A stretch of DNA of 64,000 nt from Steromphala cineraria (Eukaryota; Mollusca; Gastropoda; Trochida; Trochidae), in the NCBI GenBank assembly GCA_916613615.1, contig OU744730.1, positions 32,907,315 through 32,971,314 of the forward strand, read 5' to 3'. A program made the translations under genes and the position numbers. Positions 45,201 through 55,439 of this stretch are shown here, piece by piece. The notes below the pieces were generated by a model. That model saw only the letters and a list, made by a program, of their open reading frames with translations, was not told the origin of the DNA and did no database searches. How positions within the stretch are numbered: the first letter of the stretch is position 1; each line of letters begins with the position of its first letter.

Positions 45201-48200
45201 GCAACACGGCATTCATTTTCTGATCAATCTTAAGTCAGTTGTTGACAGGAAACGAAAGTTTTGTCTTGAATGATATCAGGATATTTTAGAACCTATGTGG
45301 ATACAAATACGTTATTGTCAAAGAAGGACGCTGATTTTGCGATTAGCTAAGGACGCCATTGCTTTGTGGACATAGCTTGCTAATTCTATCTATAGATTTG
45401 TAGTACAAAGTAATCGAATTGTAAAAAAATATTTTAAAAAATAATAATAATATAAAAAATAAAACAAAAAAAACAAAAAAAGTTATCGAATTGTGAAAAT
45501 ATACGACTTAAGAAAATCAAACTTCGGCTCTTTGTGTAAGGCTTACATAAGGGACAATTTTCATTTGATAATGTTATTGCAAAGTAGAGTGTACATGGAT
45601 GTGTTTCCATCCCTTTGTTGTTGTAATATCTCTGATTGTATTTCAGCCCGGCTATATTCGGACTGAGATCTCTACACCGCTACAAGAGGGACCAGACGTT
45701 CAGATACTCTCCTAGAATCGTTTCTACAATATTTGTCACTCTTCTCTGTTTGTATGAGGTACTGCAATCTCTCTTAACATCTTATCATCAAAATATTTAT
45801 TCAAATACATGTATATAGTTTTATATTTTACCGTTTTGTATTCTTATCAAAGTTAAGACGTTTTACATAAGTATCTATCTATAAATCAATTTGTTAACTT
45901 GCACTTCGTAAAAAGGTGTGATGTTTATCTGATAGATTATGTTCGAAGTATAAAACGGTACGTACATGTATGGAATTTGTTATAACGATAACAAATTTAC
46001 AATAACGTAAACGTTACCACGGCCTTGATGATTGATTTTGAAGTAAACTAATATCGCTTAATATTACAATATAGAATGGTTCAAAATTGAAATAATTATG
46101 TTATCAATGCACTTGCAATTATCTGTTTATTGTAATGAAATTATTATCTGAGGCCACCCTAGGAATACAAAAATTAATTAATTAATTAACAAAAATTCGT
46201 TGAAAAGAGTGACAGCTATAGTCGAACCCTTGCTAACGCTCGGGTAATACCAAAATTCATGATCGTTTCAAACGATTCATATGCAAGTGATATGCTTACG
46301 ATCTTCTTGCAATGTTCAAGTATCAATGTTTCAGTTCTCACTACTGGCGTTTATCACCGTTGAGAAAGGGATGAAGTTATTGAGGGGGTTTCTGACCACT
46401 GACTCGAGTGACCAGGTCCACTTCGTGTACTCGGACAGTATCCGTGGTCAAGTTACACTCTTCCTCGATGTTTTACACAGTAAGTAGTTATATTTGCAAT
46501 GTTTTCACTCAGATAATGCAACAGAAGAATTTACATTGGTACTTGTGTGTTAGAGGTATATATGCAATGAGGTTATTAATATAAGTTTGGTTATTTTGTG
46601 GAGATGTACTGATTGTTAGCTGTTACTTCTTAATAATGCCTAGGGTCATACCCTTGGCATTATTGATGCCAAATAATGCCAATGTCGATATGTAATGGTA
46701 GATGGAATGGATGGAAATGGGATTCCTTCAATTTAGAAATTTCTCATTAACACGAAAACTTATTAATTTTATCTTATTATCTTATTTGCTTCCCAGTACG
46801 CAACGAATAGAAGTCAAGCAACATTATAATATAATTTTAATAAGATTGAACCCTTACTGGAGCGTTTTCTGAGAAGATATCTGATTTTTATTGTTTTAAT
46901 TTGAGTTATGTATCCCTCTGTTTCAGTATCCTGGTACATATCTTTCTCTGTATCCGTGGTAGCGCTGGTCACCTATCTATTCGCTATATGTGTCAGCTAC
47001 AGGGGTCACTACCTCTCTCTCTTGAAGGGAGACAACTCTTTCATTCCTCCATCATTGCGCACCATGTCAAATACAAACATAATGGTGAGAGCATTTTAAT
47101 AACATTAAATAATATTTTTGGTAGTATATCTTTTCTTTTCTTAACAAAATGACAGCTTTGAGAATTTAATATAAGAGTGTTAGGATTATATCAGTTGTTA
47201 TGAGTTGATATGTTACGATAAGGTAAAGCATGAATTAGAACGGTGTTTGCTTTTGATTTCAAGTTTTGTATAATGTTTCTTTTAAGACGTTCATGTTTTC
47301 ATCGACATATGCATAGTAAATGTTGTGTTGACTTTTAAGCATGCGGTAAAGTTTGATTTGATCTTATGTTCACACTCTACTTTTATAACTTCAATCAAAT
47401 TAAAAATTCATAATTTATTGATGCAATTTTATCTTATATACAGTCATACAGTCTGATGTACTCGGGTCTCCAAATAGCGTTTATGTTCTGGGGTAAGTGG
47501 TCCTCCGTAAACTTAATTCCTGAAGTTCATTTAAATTGATAAAAAGATATAATATATAAAATGCTGCAACTAAAAAAGTGGAAACGCATATACATGCAAT
47601 CAGACAGTTAACGTTAAAATATGGATATTAAGCATAACCTGAACAATACATTATTAAAGGAGTCCTAAACAGCATTTTTTTACAGCCTTCAGCCTCATGA
47701 CCTTGACCTTGATGTTATGTGACGTCATCGTGGCATATTTTCTGATACTTCCTTCCATGGGCCTTGTTTCTATGAGATTCCTGGATCCGCTGTGGAATCT
47801 ACTGTAAGTTTATTCTTATTGTAAAGAATACTATCTTTTTCATGACCAAAAAAGGTCAGACCAGATATGCCCTTAGATATTTAAAACTGATCTAATACAA
47901 ATACAATACAGTAGAACACGGATATAACGAACTCCAAGGGACCAAAGAATTTAGTTCGCTATATCCGGTGTTCGCTACTCGCGTTTGGCCGCCATACATC
48001 TTCACAACGTCACGGGCGAAACGATAAAGTTTCTAAACTTTCCCATTCCTCCCTTGACATCATTGGCCGTAATTTCTGTGCTAGCATTTCAACCCGCTGC
48101 ACGGAAGTGGAATAGTCCAATCAGAAGACAGCATGTTAAATGAACCGATTTGAAAAAAATACTTTTGTATGCGTTTCACAAGGGAGAGAAACACTTTATT

Positions 48201-51200
48201 TGAGTGATACATTAATGTTTGTCTTCTCTGCATTCTCGGTGCTCGTCAAAAACATGAAAACAACCATGCGGACTGAAGTTTAAAATTAAATTTCAATCGG
48301 ATAGTTTTAAAAAGATCGTCTGTTAGTATTTTGAATTTGTTCCGAATGTAAACGGTAATTTCATTGGCTATTGTTGAAAGAGCTGATAAGGGGAGTAACT
48401 CGTGATCACGATAGGTGTCGCTGCTCCGGATCACCAGTTTTCTACCTTGTTATGGCAAGGTCTAAACGAGGAGTTGCTCGATACGTTTTCACCTTGCCGT
48501 GGGTAGATGCCATACTTAGGACTTTTGACGGGACTTGAAAATTGGTTCCTTATATCCGATTGTTCGCTATATCCGTGTTCTAATTAAGAATATTGTTATC
48601 TTTGACCAACTCATTATGTCTTATTTGCCACATTTAACGGTGTCCTGCAAAAGTGAAAATGTAATAGCTTCATTTGCCTATTTTTTTCAGACCTACCATA
48701 GCGGTATCTTGCACTGTGTACATCCTCCAGATTCTCACCTCCAAGACTATTCTCCTACAAGAGGGTTCGCCTGATAAAAGTATGACAGAGAGACTTGGAG
48801 GTTACCTTGCTCTCAACAACAGGTAGGGCTCAAAAATTGAAACAAATGTCTGATCTTTACATTAAGGCAAGATTATGCGATGACGCGGATTTTGTTTCAT
48901 TTGTTTTCATTGAACATGAAGAAAATGGAAATAAATGTAACCTTTGAATCACTTTATCTATGCTTCTTTGAAGGCTTATGGCTGAAATAATGACCAAGGC
49001 ACTCACGAACAGAAATTTGACATATTTTAAGAACCCGCGTATTCATGTTTTTCCTAGGCTACGGGACTAATTTCCATGTTTTCTCTTCTCAACATCTTGA
49101 AAAGGTTGGTGCTCTGGTTTGAAACGGATGCAGGCGGAAACCAGAAACAAAATACTTTTTTCTAGGCCTGAATAAATGTCGGTTCTCATTTTATAGGATT
49201 TAATTTGTGAATTTGTAAATATTTTTACATTTTGTTGTAATACTTAATTGTTTGTGATAGCACTGGTTAAAATGAAATTCGTCAACGTATACTTGAAGGT
49301 GTTGTAGTTAATAACTTGAAAATGTTTTAAAGTGTGTATAGGTTTGTAATTATCTATATATCTCCCTAAACATGGAAAGGCGATGTTTCATATAAGTTCT
49401 GATAACATTAGACGGACCAGCGTAAATTCGTAACTTGCATTGGTTATTTCTCTACCTAGACTTTATTTCACATTCCCCTCCCCATCAGGATTTTTCTGTC
49501 TCTCTTTCTCTTTTTAATGCTTTCTTTCATCTGCATTCCACTTTTAAACAAGTTTCATTTTTAAAAATGGATTTAATTTATGGAAATAGATTAACTTCCC
49601 AAAATCAGTATTACGAAAATGAAGATTATATTGCGACAATGAAATCAGATTGCGACATCGCGATATCACAACCATAATAATTCGCATTTTTCATGTAAAA
49701 CCGGTTGTATTGTGTTAAATGATTGTGCTGACATTCTTATGTGGCTTCTCCTTCAAGGATTATTCCTGCTATTCTCAAACTCCTTGTTTGTTCTTCCAGA
49801 CGAATATTCCACAACGTGTCCTATTTCCTATTCTTCTACTACATTATCCTCGGTCTGTTCCGATCATTCCTCCGGGTTCTGTTGGGAATAGCACATGGAG
49901 TTGTCTACCTTGCCCGCCTTGACTGCAGTGGCCTCCAGCGGGGCTTTGAGCACTGGGATAAGGGTAGGACTGTCTCTTTAAATATGTGAAATATACGTAA
50001 CAGTGAATGGATATACAGAGTTTAACATAAGATAAAGTAATTAGAGATCGTTAATTTACGCATTTACAATGGTGGCCCCAAGTGTGGCTTTGAGCACTGG
50101 GAAAAGAGTAAGATTGTCCCTTTGAATATGTTAAAATGAAATAATTGTGACAGCCGATATATAGAGTTTACCTTAAGAGAGGTCATTTGGAGCAAGCCTT
50201 AAACGGACAGTAGCACGTTTAAGGGGAAATATAAGGTGATGCCAGGAAAATGAAAATAAAAGGTTCCAATGTATTTAAACTAAATGAAGCCGTAATAAAT
50301 AAAAAATTCAGCCATGGGTTCCTTTTTCTTACACAAAATGAATTAAAGGTGTTGAAATAAAAATGTCCGCCAATGGACTTATTGTGAATCTTTGTCATTT
50401 GTTCTCTGATCATTGTGGATGATTGGATTGTGTTTTGACGTTATCATAAATATATACATTTAGCATTAAAGTTCAATTATCAGTAAAAAAAATTATAAAT
50501 AAAAAAAATTCAAAAAGAGTGCTACTGTCCATTAATCGTTTTCTAAAATAAAAATGCTAGTGTAAAGTAAGAGGTATAGGATTTTTACGTCGCATTTCAG
50601 TTGAAAGGGTGTTTTGAAAATATGACATCAGTTATTATTCACCCCTTGCATAATCGTTGTTTTAAAAGATTATTAAGACGATATTCAGTTAGATAAAGTA
50701 AGATAAACATTTTATCCCCTAGGTTACTCTGCTTACATTTCTCTACTTCGACTCGAGGTTGCGCACTGTCATCCGGTTTTGGTGACCTTCTGTCATGTTC
50801 TTCTTGAGAAGATTCAGAATCAAAGGTCACTTCCGGAATGCGAAAAATGTAAGTAATCTACGTTATAAGAAAATAGATAAATAAATCAATGGACATCGTT
50901 TTAAAACGATACAAAACGTATTAAACATTTGTAAGATCGTTACAATGAGGTCTTCCATCCTCTCTCCACGAAGGTAGATACATGTAAGTCATAAAATACA
51001 GATCCAACTTCTGTTCGCACTAGACAGGAATTTTAAAACCTAGAATTCTATGACTTGATCACTTCTGTTTGGAGTGAATGAAGGTCTTGTTGCTTTTTTA
51101 ATCCTTTGCATTTTGATTTGTAAAAGGAGCACTTCACCGGGTTATTTCATCAGTATAAATGGTACTTCTTAATCATTATCATTTGCCGGTATTGGTTTCA

Positions 51201-52128
51201 GATATCCCCCTTTTATAAAAAAAAATCTACAAGGATGTCATTCTCTCCCCACAGAGGCAACTCAGTCATACCTGAATTAGCCTCTGTTCCATTACGCCTA
51301 GATCCTGGGGTTCCGGCAGATTGCCCTAGCGGCAAAAAGTTGTAACTTAAAATATCTACCTTATTTGCAGCCAATGAGAACACCTTTAAGACATCCATGA
51401 CTTGGGGAGTTCTTGACGGTCGGATAGTGACATGGAACATATCATGTCTTTATGTTTATTTTTCATTAACAGTGTGAGAGGGAAACAATTTGAAAATCAG
51501 GTGTTGATAGGATTTTTCATAAGATAGAAACTGTTTTATAATTGTGTAAATTATGATTTGTTTTATGATAGATTTTATTTTACTGATCAACCAAAAAATA
51601 ACTAATGAGAAGGTAAAAAGCGATGGTTTGAATTACCTCCCCCATGATTTCAACGAAAGCTTTGACGAACAACACGGAGATAGCAGAGGTTTTGCGAATG
51701 ACTACTTTTGAAACGGCGTCGCTGATTGCACAACTAACTTCGATTGCCTCCAATCATATTTCTACCTTTCTATCCAGTGTATTAGCCGTAATAGAACAGA
51801 GGCTAATTCAGGTATGACTGAGTTGCCTCTGTGGGTGAGAATGCATTTCTATTATGTCAATGATCTGAAAAAAATTCGAAATGTTTTTTTCCTCGTGACA
51901 ATGTTTTAAACATTTATAGCTGAATGTATATTTATACTTAATGCATGACCTTTTTGTTTTGATTTGACACCCACAGGTCACAGAAGAAACCAATCATCCG
52001 TGACCTCACGTGCTAGGCGGAAGTGGTTCTTAGTTTACACGCTTATCAAAAACAGAAATTTAATCAAATATAGAAAAGATGTTTCCTGTTGGAAAAAAGA
52101 TCCAGTGATAATAATCTCAGATGATTAG
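39208..52128 (+). CDS. STRA6-like: STRA6-like retinoid/RBP receptor, gene 2 (16 coding exons)
   Basis: Tandem paralogue of gene 1. Confident exons: 39333-39429, 39782-39870, 41566-41696, 42208-42328, 43176-43227, 43835-43939, 44392-44519, 45647-45758, 46335-46479, 46927-47084, 47444-47492, 47686-47803, 48691-48822, 49800-49963, 50723-50848, 51977-52128. They join in one frame to 625 residues before the stop. The exon at 39333 begins mid-codon, so a start lies upstream; a 20-nt candidate at 39208-39227 (ATGGGCATCTTTTTATACTC) fits the phase and would give 632 residues. Family marks: SLLQRRKNRTW..RPGIPVPVNLLDGYEDR, RLDCSGLQRGFEHWDKGY, HCHPVLVTFC and C-terminal RKWFLVYTLIKNRNL. Function is inferred to be retinoid transport. 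Loops diverge from gene 1 more than membrane segments, suggesting different partners. Confidence 0.92.
39333..39429 (+). CDS. STRA6-like: STRA6-like gene 2, exon 1 (or 2)
   Basis: Peptide HLFVKLSKPVIVEECHPTIT, then LEDFSNATVIPA, including one N-glycosylation site (NAT) in the expected extracellular N terminus. Acceptor TTATTTTTCAG, donor GTAATT, phase 0, matching exon 1 of gene 1. Confidence 0.85.
39782..39870 (+). CDS. STRA6-like: STRA6-like gene 2, exon 2
   Basis: 89 nt. LLIVLVASLLQRRKNRTWGQ then RRPGIP, aligned with gene 1 exon 2. The overlapping, longer open frame from 39642 is in another phase and is not coding. Donor GTAAGT, immediately followed by a family A transposon. Confidence 0.92.
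39878..40239 (+). mobile_element. Family A element, copy 4, at a splice donor
   Basis: TTAAAGGGGCAGTAGCAC to CTACTGCCCCTTCAA, 362 bp. Its first base is 8 nt after the last base of exon 2 of STRA6-like gene 2, leaving only GTAAGTC of the original intron start. Confidence 0.85.
41566..41696 (+). CDS. STRA6-like: STRA6-like gene 2, exon 3
   Basis: 131 nt. PVNLLDGYEDRFVYAAAFGS then TATNCLTLLSYHFYLP. Acceptor GCGGTGCTGCAG, donor GTAAGC. Confidence 0.95.
42208..42328 (+). CDS. STRA6-like: STRA6-like gene 2, exon 4
   Basis: 121 nt. MWSVTIMCIDYYPFFACISH then WSLVGAVYSSLW. Acceptor GTGTTTTACAG, donor GTCAGT. Confidence 0.95.
42415..42765 (+). repeat. 77-bp tandem repeat in intron 4
   Basis: GTCTGTATTTTCCATTCCAT, then TGATATATCCAAAAGCTGTC, repeats at 42562, 42639 and 42716 (77-bp period), with a diverged unit near 42440. 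It creates overlapping open frames that are not genes. Confidence 0.85.
43176..43227 (+). CDS. STRA6-like: STRA6-like gene 2, exon 5
   Basis: 52 nt. FAVNLLSAIECSDPSDW. Acceptor TTTCCATTCCAG, donor GTAGGC. Confidence 0.94.
43486..43668. mobile_element. Miniature TIR element, family I
   Basis: Termini CAGTCTGATTAAAATCGAC and GTCGACTTTAATCAGACTG (one mismatch), flanked by GGTTACAAT and GGTTTACAAT, a probable 9-10 bp target duplication. The interior has complementary AACCAGCC/GGCTGGTT and a B-box-like GGTTGAAGTTCAAACC. Its CAGTCT start resembles family B. Confidence 0.75.
43835..43939 (+). CDS. STRA6-like: STRA6-like gene 2, exon 6
   Basis: 105 nt. IPGQPVIIQLPVLVCLACLV, then FVFLFRVIEVTKRL: a membrane helix with a basic end. 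Acceptor TTTACCTACAG, donor GTGAGT. Confidence 0.94.
44392..44519 (+). CDS. STRA6-like: STRA6-like gene 2, exon 7
   Basis: A polar loop, AHLTLHVKRLFKKYKHDRVS. Two donors are possible (GTTAGT at 44509 and GTGAGA at 44520); only the second leaves the two codon bases that exon 8 needs, so it was chosen. Confidence 0.85.
44725..44800 (+). mobile_element. Possible tRNA-derived SINE head
   Basis: GCGGGTTTGAATCCCGC (44771-44787) is a good B box with its stem. The upstream TAGTCAGCTTCC only loosely fits an A box, and no tail or target duplication was found. Confidence 0.35.
45647..45758 (+). CDS. STRA6-like: STRA6-like gene 2, exon 8
   Basis: PAIFGLRSLHRYKRDQTFRY, then SPRIVSTIFVTLLCLYE. Acceptor GATTGTATTTCAG, donor GTACTG. 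Confidence 0.95.
46335..46479 (+). CDS. STRA6-like: STRA6-like gene 2, exon 9
   Basis: FSLLAFITVEKGMKLLRGFL, then a loop TTDSSDQVHFVYSD and TLFLDVLH. Acceptor CAATGTTTCAG, donor GTAAGT. Confidence 0.95.
46927..47084 (+). CDS. STRA6-like: STRA6-like gene 2, exon 10
   Basis: 158 nt. SWYISFSVSVVALVTYLFAI (helix), then a loop with YLSLLKGDNSFIPPSLRTMS. Acceptor CCCTCTGTTTCAG, donor GTGAGA. Confidence 0.95.
47444..47492 (+). CDS. STRA6-like: STRA6-like gene 2, exon 11
   Basis: 49 nt. SYSLMYSGLQIAFMFWG. Acceptor CTTATATACAG, donor GTAAGT. Confidence 0.95.
47686..47803 (+). CDS. STRA6-like: STRA6-like gene 2, exon 12
   Basis: 118 nt. MTLTLMLCDVIVAYFLILPS, then MGLVSMRFLDPLWNLL. Acceptor CATTTTTTTACAG, donor GTAAGT. 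Confidence 0.95.
47912..48582. mobile_element. Non-autonomous TIR element, pogo/Tigger-like
   Basis: TAGAACACGGATATAACGAA and TTCGCTATATCCGTGTTCTA form about 20-bp inverted ends with TA at each edge, and CAG precedes the left end. This resembles pogo/Tigger termini as I recall them. The interior has a 28-codon ATG frame from 48453 but no transposase. In intron 12 of gene 2. Confidence 0.65.
48691..48822 (+). CDS. STRA6-like: STRA6-like gene 2, exon 13
   Basis: 132 nt. PTIAVSCTVYILQILTSKTI, then a loop ending RLGGYLALNNR. Acceptor ATTTTTTTCAG, donor GTAGGG. Confidence 0.95.
49800..49963 (+). CDS. STRA6-like: STRA6-like gene 2, exon 14
   Basis: 164 nt. RIFHNVSYFLFFYYIILGLF and RLDCSGLQRGFEHWDKG. 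Acceptor TTGTTCTTCCAG, donor GTAGGA. Confidence 0.95.
49927..50176 (+). repeat. Two-copy duplication of the exon 14 tail and donor
   Basis: AGTGGCCTCCAGCGGGGCTT..GCACTGGGATAAGGGTAGGA recurs about 145 bp on as GGTGGCCCCAAGTGTGGCTT..GCACTGGGAAAAGAGTAAGA. Similarity runs on through the intron to GTTTACCTTAAG. The copied donor has become GAGTAAGA. Confidence 0.85.
50199..50535 (+). mobile_element. Family A element, copy 5
   Basis: TTAAACGGACAGTAGCACG to GTGCTACTGTCCATTAA, 337 bp, in intron 14 of gene 2. More diverged than copies 2 and 4. Confidence 0.8.
50723..50848 (+). CDS. STRA6-like: STRA6-like gene 2, exon 15
   Basis: YSAYISLLRLEVAHCHPVLV, then TFCHVLLEKIQNQRSLPECEK. Acceptor TTATCCCCTAG, donor GTAAGT. 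Three codons longer than gene 1. Confidence 0.94.
51239..51843. mobile_element. 605-bp inverted-repeat element, family C (copy 1)
   Basis: CATTCTCTCCCCACAGAGGC and GCCTCTGTGGGTGAGAATG continue to about 55-bp arms (..TCAGTCATACCTGAATTAGC). It is in the last intron of gene 2. The interior matches 55840-56449, including an open peptide region that I regard as non-coding. No target duplication is evident. Confidence 0.85.
51977..52128 (+). CDS. STRA6-like: STRA6-like gene 2, exon 16 (stop)
   Basis: 152 nt with TAG. HRRNQSSVTSRARRKWFLVY, then TLIKNRNLIKYRKD. A strongly basic cytoplasmic tail. Acceptor GACACCCACAG. Confidence 0.94.
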
Positions 52129-52438
52129 GAAACAAAGATGATGATATTAGAAGATTATAAAACCTACAATACCATACTGAGGTAGGCCGTTGGTACCATT
52201 ACTTTTTAGTAATCTTGTTGTGAAAAGGGCTTTAACTATCTGGAAAGTCAATTGGCGTTTATGAATAAGTATTAATATGAGATGCAAAACGTTGGCACAA
52301 ATCAAGAAAAATGAGCTTGCAATATTTGTATCTCCGTGTACATATTGTTAACTATTATTGTTAAATTGATTTGTTATATTGATATGCAAATTATATTGTA
52401 ACAATATATATTTATTCATATGAGATATTATGTATGTT

Positions 52439-52444
52439 AATAAA
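52439..52444 (+). promoter_or_regulatory. Possible polyadenylation signal of gene 2
   Basis: AATAAA about 310 nt after the TAG; another AATAAA lies near 52922. Which one is used cannot be told. Confidence 0.4.
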
Positions 52445-54510
52445 TGCTTTTCATAAATCGTTCTTATGTTGGGTGCATGATATGTTTTTGCAAACAACAA
52501 AATATCTTTATTTTGTACGATTTTTCTAAGGAAGAAACCAGAAGTTAGAGCCATTGAGCATGTTCAAGCCTGAGGGCTAATTAGAGTACGTAAATAATTT
52601 CTTTTGGAAAAAGTACATGTTTTTGTATAATTGCATTCTAATACAGGATCTCCTGAAGAAATCTTAGTATAATTGCGGACGGTGTTGTCAAAAATTCAAT
52701 ATTAAATTGAATATATTTCAAATTCCCTTTTTTCTAATCAACCCCTCAAGCGTTCTTCAGACAAAATAGGTTATCAACGCAAATATCATTTCACCTTCAA
52801 TTGCATGTATAACCATCATAATTATGACAGAGATTTGACATTTTGCCAAAACATATATTTAAACATTGTGGTATAATTCCTCTGTAACATCAGTTGAATC
52901 AAAGTATAAATTCACTTTGATAAATAAACTGAGCACGTTGGTTGATGTTTACATAATTCTGTCAAAATAAATAGTATATATACTTAATTTACTTTTCCAA
53001 ATCTAAGGTCTATTTCATCTGGTGACATTGGATAAGTTGATAAGTTTGGAAGTACATTAATTTTCCTCTATGTTTTCATGGTCATTTTATATGAGTACTT
53101 ATTTATCCTGGTCGGAATATCTAAACAGAAGTGTTTTCAAGAACATAAATACCTATTGTTTTGAAATTCAGAAATTAGTTGTTGGCTGTTAATGACATGC
53201 AATAACTGTGTTTTAGTCGATTATATCCCCCATGGATATAAATATCTCGTATTTATACGGTGATGTTTTTTCGCTCCTGTGTTTTTATATTTCCGGTGAG
53301 GTATGGCAATACAATACGAAACGGTGCAGTGTTATAATTTTAATCTCTAACCTTTTTGAAGGACAGAGTAATATTGGCCAATTGTAAGGAAGGTCACGTT
53401 GGAAGACATCTCCGGATAGAAAGTGACACGCATGCATGGTTGTATCCCTTTTTGTGCAGTGCAGTCGATGCGTAACATTAAAAAACCTTGGAACTGGACA
53501 TATGTTCAAAATTCTGGTCATTCAAAACCAATAACCCTTCGTCTTCTAAGACACTTGAAAGAAATACGATCATATGCCTATGGATCGATCTCAATGGTGA
53601 AAGGATATAACTAATCACAGGATGATGACAACGTTCATATAGAGGTAATGGTTTTGCATTTCGCGATAATGAATTGATGACAATAATGCCAATGCAATAA
53701 AAGTTCTATAAAAAGACCGAGGTCATATTCTAACTGTTATGGCACTGATATCAACACTAATGCCAGCGTTTATCCATGCGCAGATCGTGTTGAAGGGTCT
53801 TGCACATTAGTTAATTACACATGATTTGCACGATTCGTCGAGTTGTTTTAGTTAATGCACTTGAGTTGATATAAGGGAATGTTAAGCAATTAGATCGATC
53901 GACTGGCACGTGTACCTGAGGACAAGATCACGTGAGCTTTGGAACTAATTTATGGGACACTAAACGGTGATTTAATAGTCATTGATAGAATAGGGGGTGA
54001 CCTGATTTCATGATAAGACTTTTGGGTCAAAGTGGTTTTGTTAGGAAATGTGTGTAGCATTCCTATACGGCAACCAGTCCCAAGCCAAAGAATGGTTCTT
54101 CCTCTATCAAAATGCCATCAAGAAGCAAAAAGACATGGTCTGGTTCTGATTTTCGAACTCAATCAAGGTCTTGATGATCTGAAGACACGCAGAAAATTTG
54201 GTTATCCTTTCTAAAATAGTTTTTGAGAACATCTGTCCTCTCTAACTCGGACGCATGGACGAATTCCAAACCTACTCCCCCCTTCCACTTGGTGGCGGGC
54301 CGTAATAAATGCTTGACATAACTACTTTTGAGTAGTGTATAACCTTTTGGATGGAGAAAACAATCAAACTAATGATTCACAAACGGAACTGCATCTTTTT
54401 TAGCTTAGCTGACATCAGCTTTTACATACGCAATGGAATATCGGGGCAGCTGCGAAATATTAATTATCAACTATGAAAACATACAGAAGTAACATCAAAG
54501 CTGTTGTATA
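52445..54510. other. Gene-free spacer
   Basis: Between STRA6-like gene 2 and the histone gene. No motif-bearing frame; the open frames near 53285-53614 and 54032-54214 are unremarkable. Confidence 0.4.
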
Positions 54511-54516
54511 TTTAAT
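54511..54516 (-). promoter_or_regulatory. Possible polyadenylation signal of the H2A gene
   Basis: ATTAAA on the minus strand, about 60 nt after the H2A stop. A common variant signal. Confidence 0.4.
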
Positions 54517-54576
54517 ACAAAATAAATCTTCAAGGTCCAACAAACGTAACAAATGTCAACAAAAAGTAATGGACGT

Positions 54577-54987
54577 CTAAAACTCCTGAGATTGTGACGA
54601 CCCACCACCACTGCTAGATTTTGAGGACTTCTTCGGCAGGAGAGCTTGTTGAATATTTGGTAACACACCCCCTTCCGCTATAGTAACGCCACTCAACAAT
54701 TTGTTCAGTTCGTCGTCGTTTCGTATAGCTAGTTGAATATGGCGGGGCATTATTCTCTGTTTCTTGTTATCCCTCGCGGCATTTCCCGCCAGTTCTAAAA
54801 CTTCCGCCGCTAGGTATTCCAAAACTGCAGCCAGGTAAACTGGTGCTCCGGCTCCTATGCGCTCTGCGTAGTTTCCTTTGCGCAACATCCGGTGTAATCT
54901 GCCGACCGGAAACTGTAGTCCTGCTCTCGTTGAACGGCTCTTTGACTTGCTGGCTTTAATCTTCCCGCCTTTTCCTCGACCCGACAT
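54577..54987 (-). CDS. H2AX: Histone H2A, H2A.X-type (SQEF tail)
   Basis: 136 residues, intronless coding frame. Core histone H2A: N-terminal MSGRGKGGK, then [40 protein letters not shown] (acidic-patch glutamates present) and [14 protein letters not shown]. The C terminus [16 protein letters not shown] ends in SQEF, the S-Q-E/D-hydrophobic motif phosphorylated by ATM/ATR-type kinases at DNA breaks; a final Phe recalls the egg-enriched H2A.X-F form of frogs. It packages DNA with H2B. TTCCAG directly precedes the ATG, so a 5' UTR intron is possible. No histone 3' stem-loop is visible, and ATTAAA follows 60 nt downstream, suggesting a polyadenylated, replication-independent mRNA. No H2B, H3, H4 or H1 is adjacent. 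Confidence 0.95.
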   Translation of the reverse strand: MSGRGKGGKIKASKSKSRSTRAGLQFPVGRLHRMLRKGNYAERIGAGAPVYLAAVLEYLAAEVLELAGNAARDNKKQRIMPRHIQLAIRNDDELNKLLSGVTIAEGGVLPNIQQALLPKKSSKSSSGGGSSQSQEF

Positions 54988-55439
54988 CTGGAACCATATA
55001 ACATGCTAATTATCGCAAAATAAAAATTTCACTGAGCAGTAAACATGCAAGGTGATGAAAATTTGAGGGGTATATCACATACCATTTGGTCATCAAAATG
55101 CTGAGGCCACTGTAGATTAAAATTTTGTAACCATATATTGCCTTCTCATCAACATATGTAAATTATTGAAATACATGAAATCTTAGTACCAGTTTACCAC
55201 TGGTTTCAAATTGGACACCTTACCCGGACAGTTCGTATCACTTGTCTAACATTGATACCGGGAATTAAAAGTTTTTAAAAACTTCAAATTAAAGATTTGT
55301 AAAAGTTAAACTTAACGAAACAACAGTTACGACTTTTATGCAAATCACGTTCTTTAAGTGTTCAGCTTGAGTATTCAGTTGCAACTACAACCAGATAAAT
55401 CAATATTTAAACAAATAGTTTTTTTCAACATGCTAGCAT

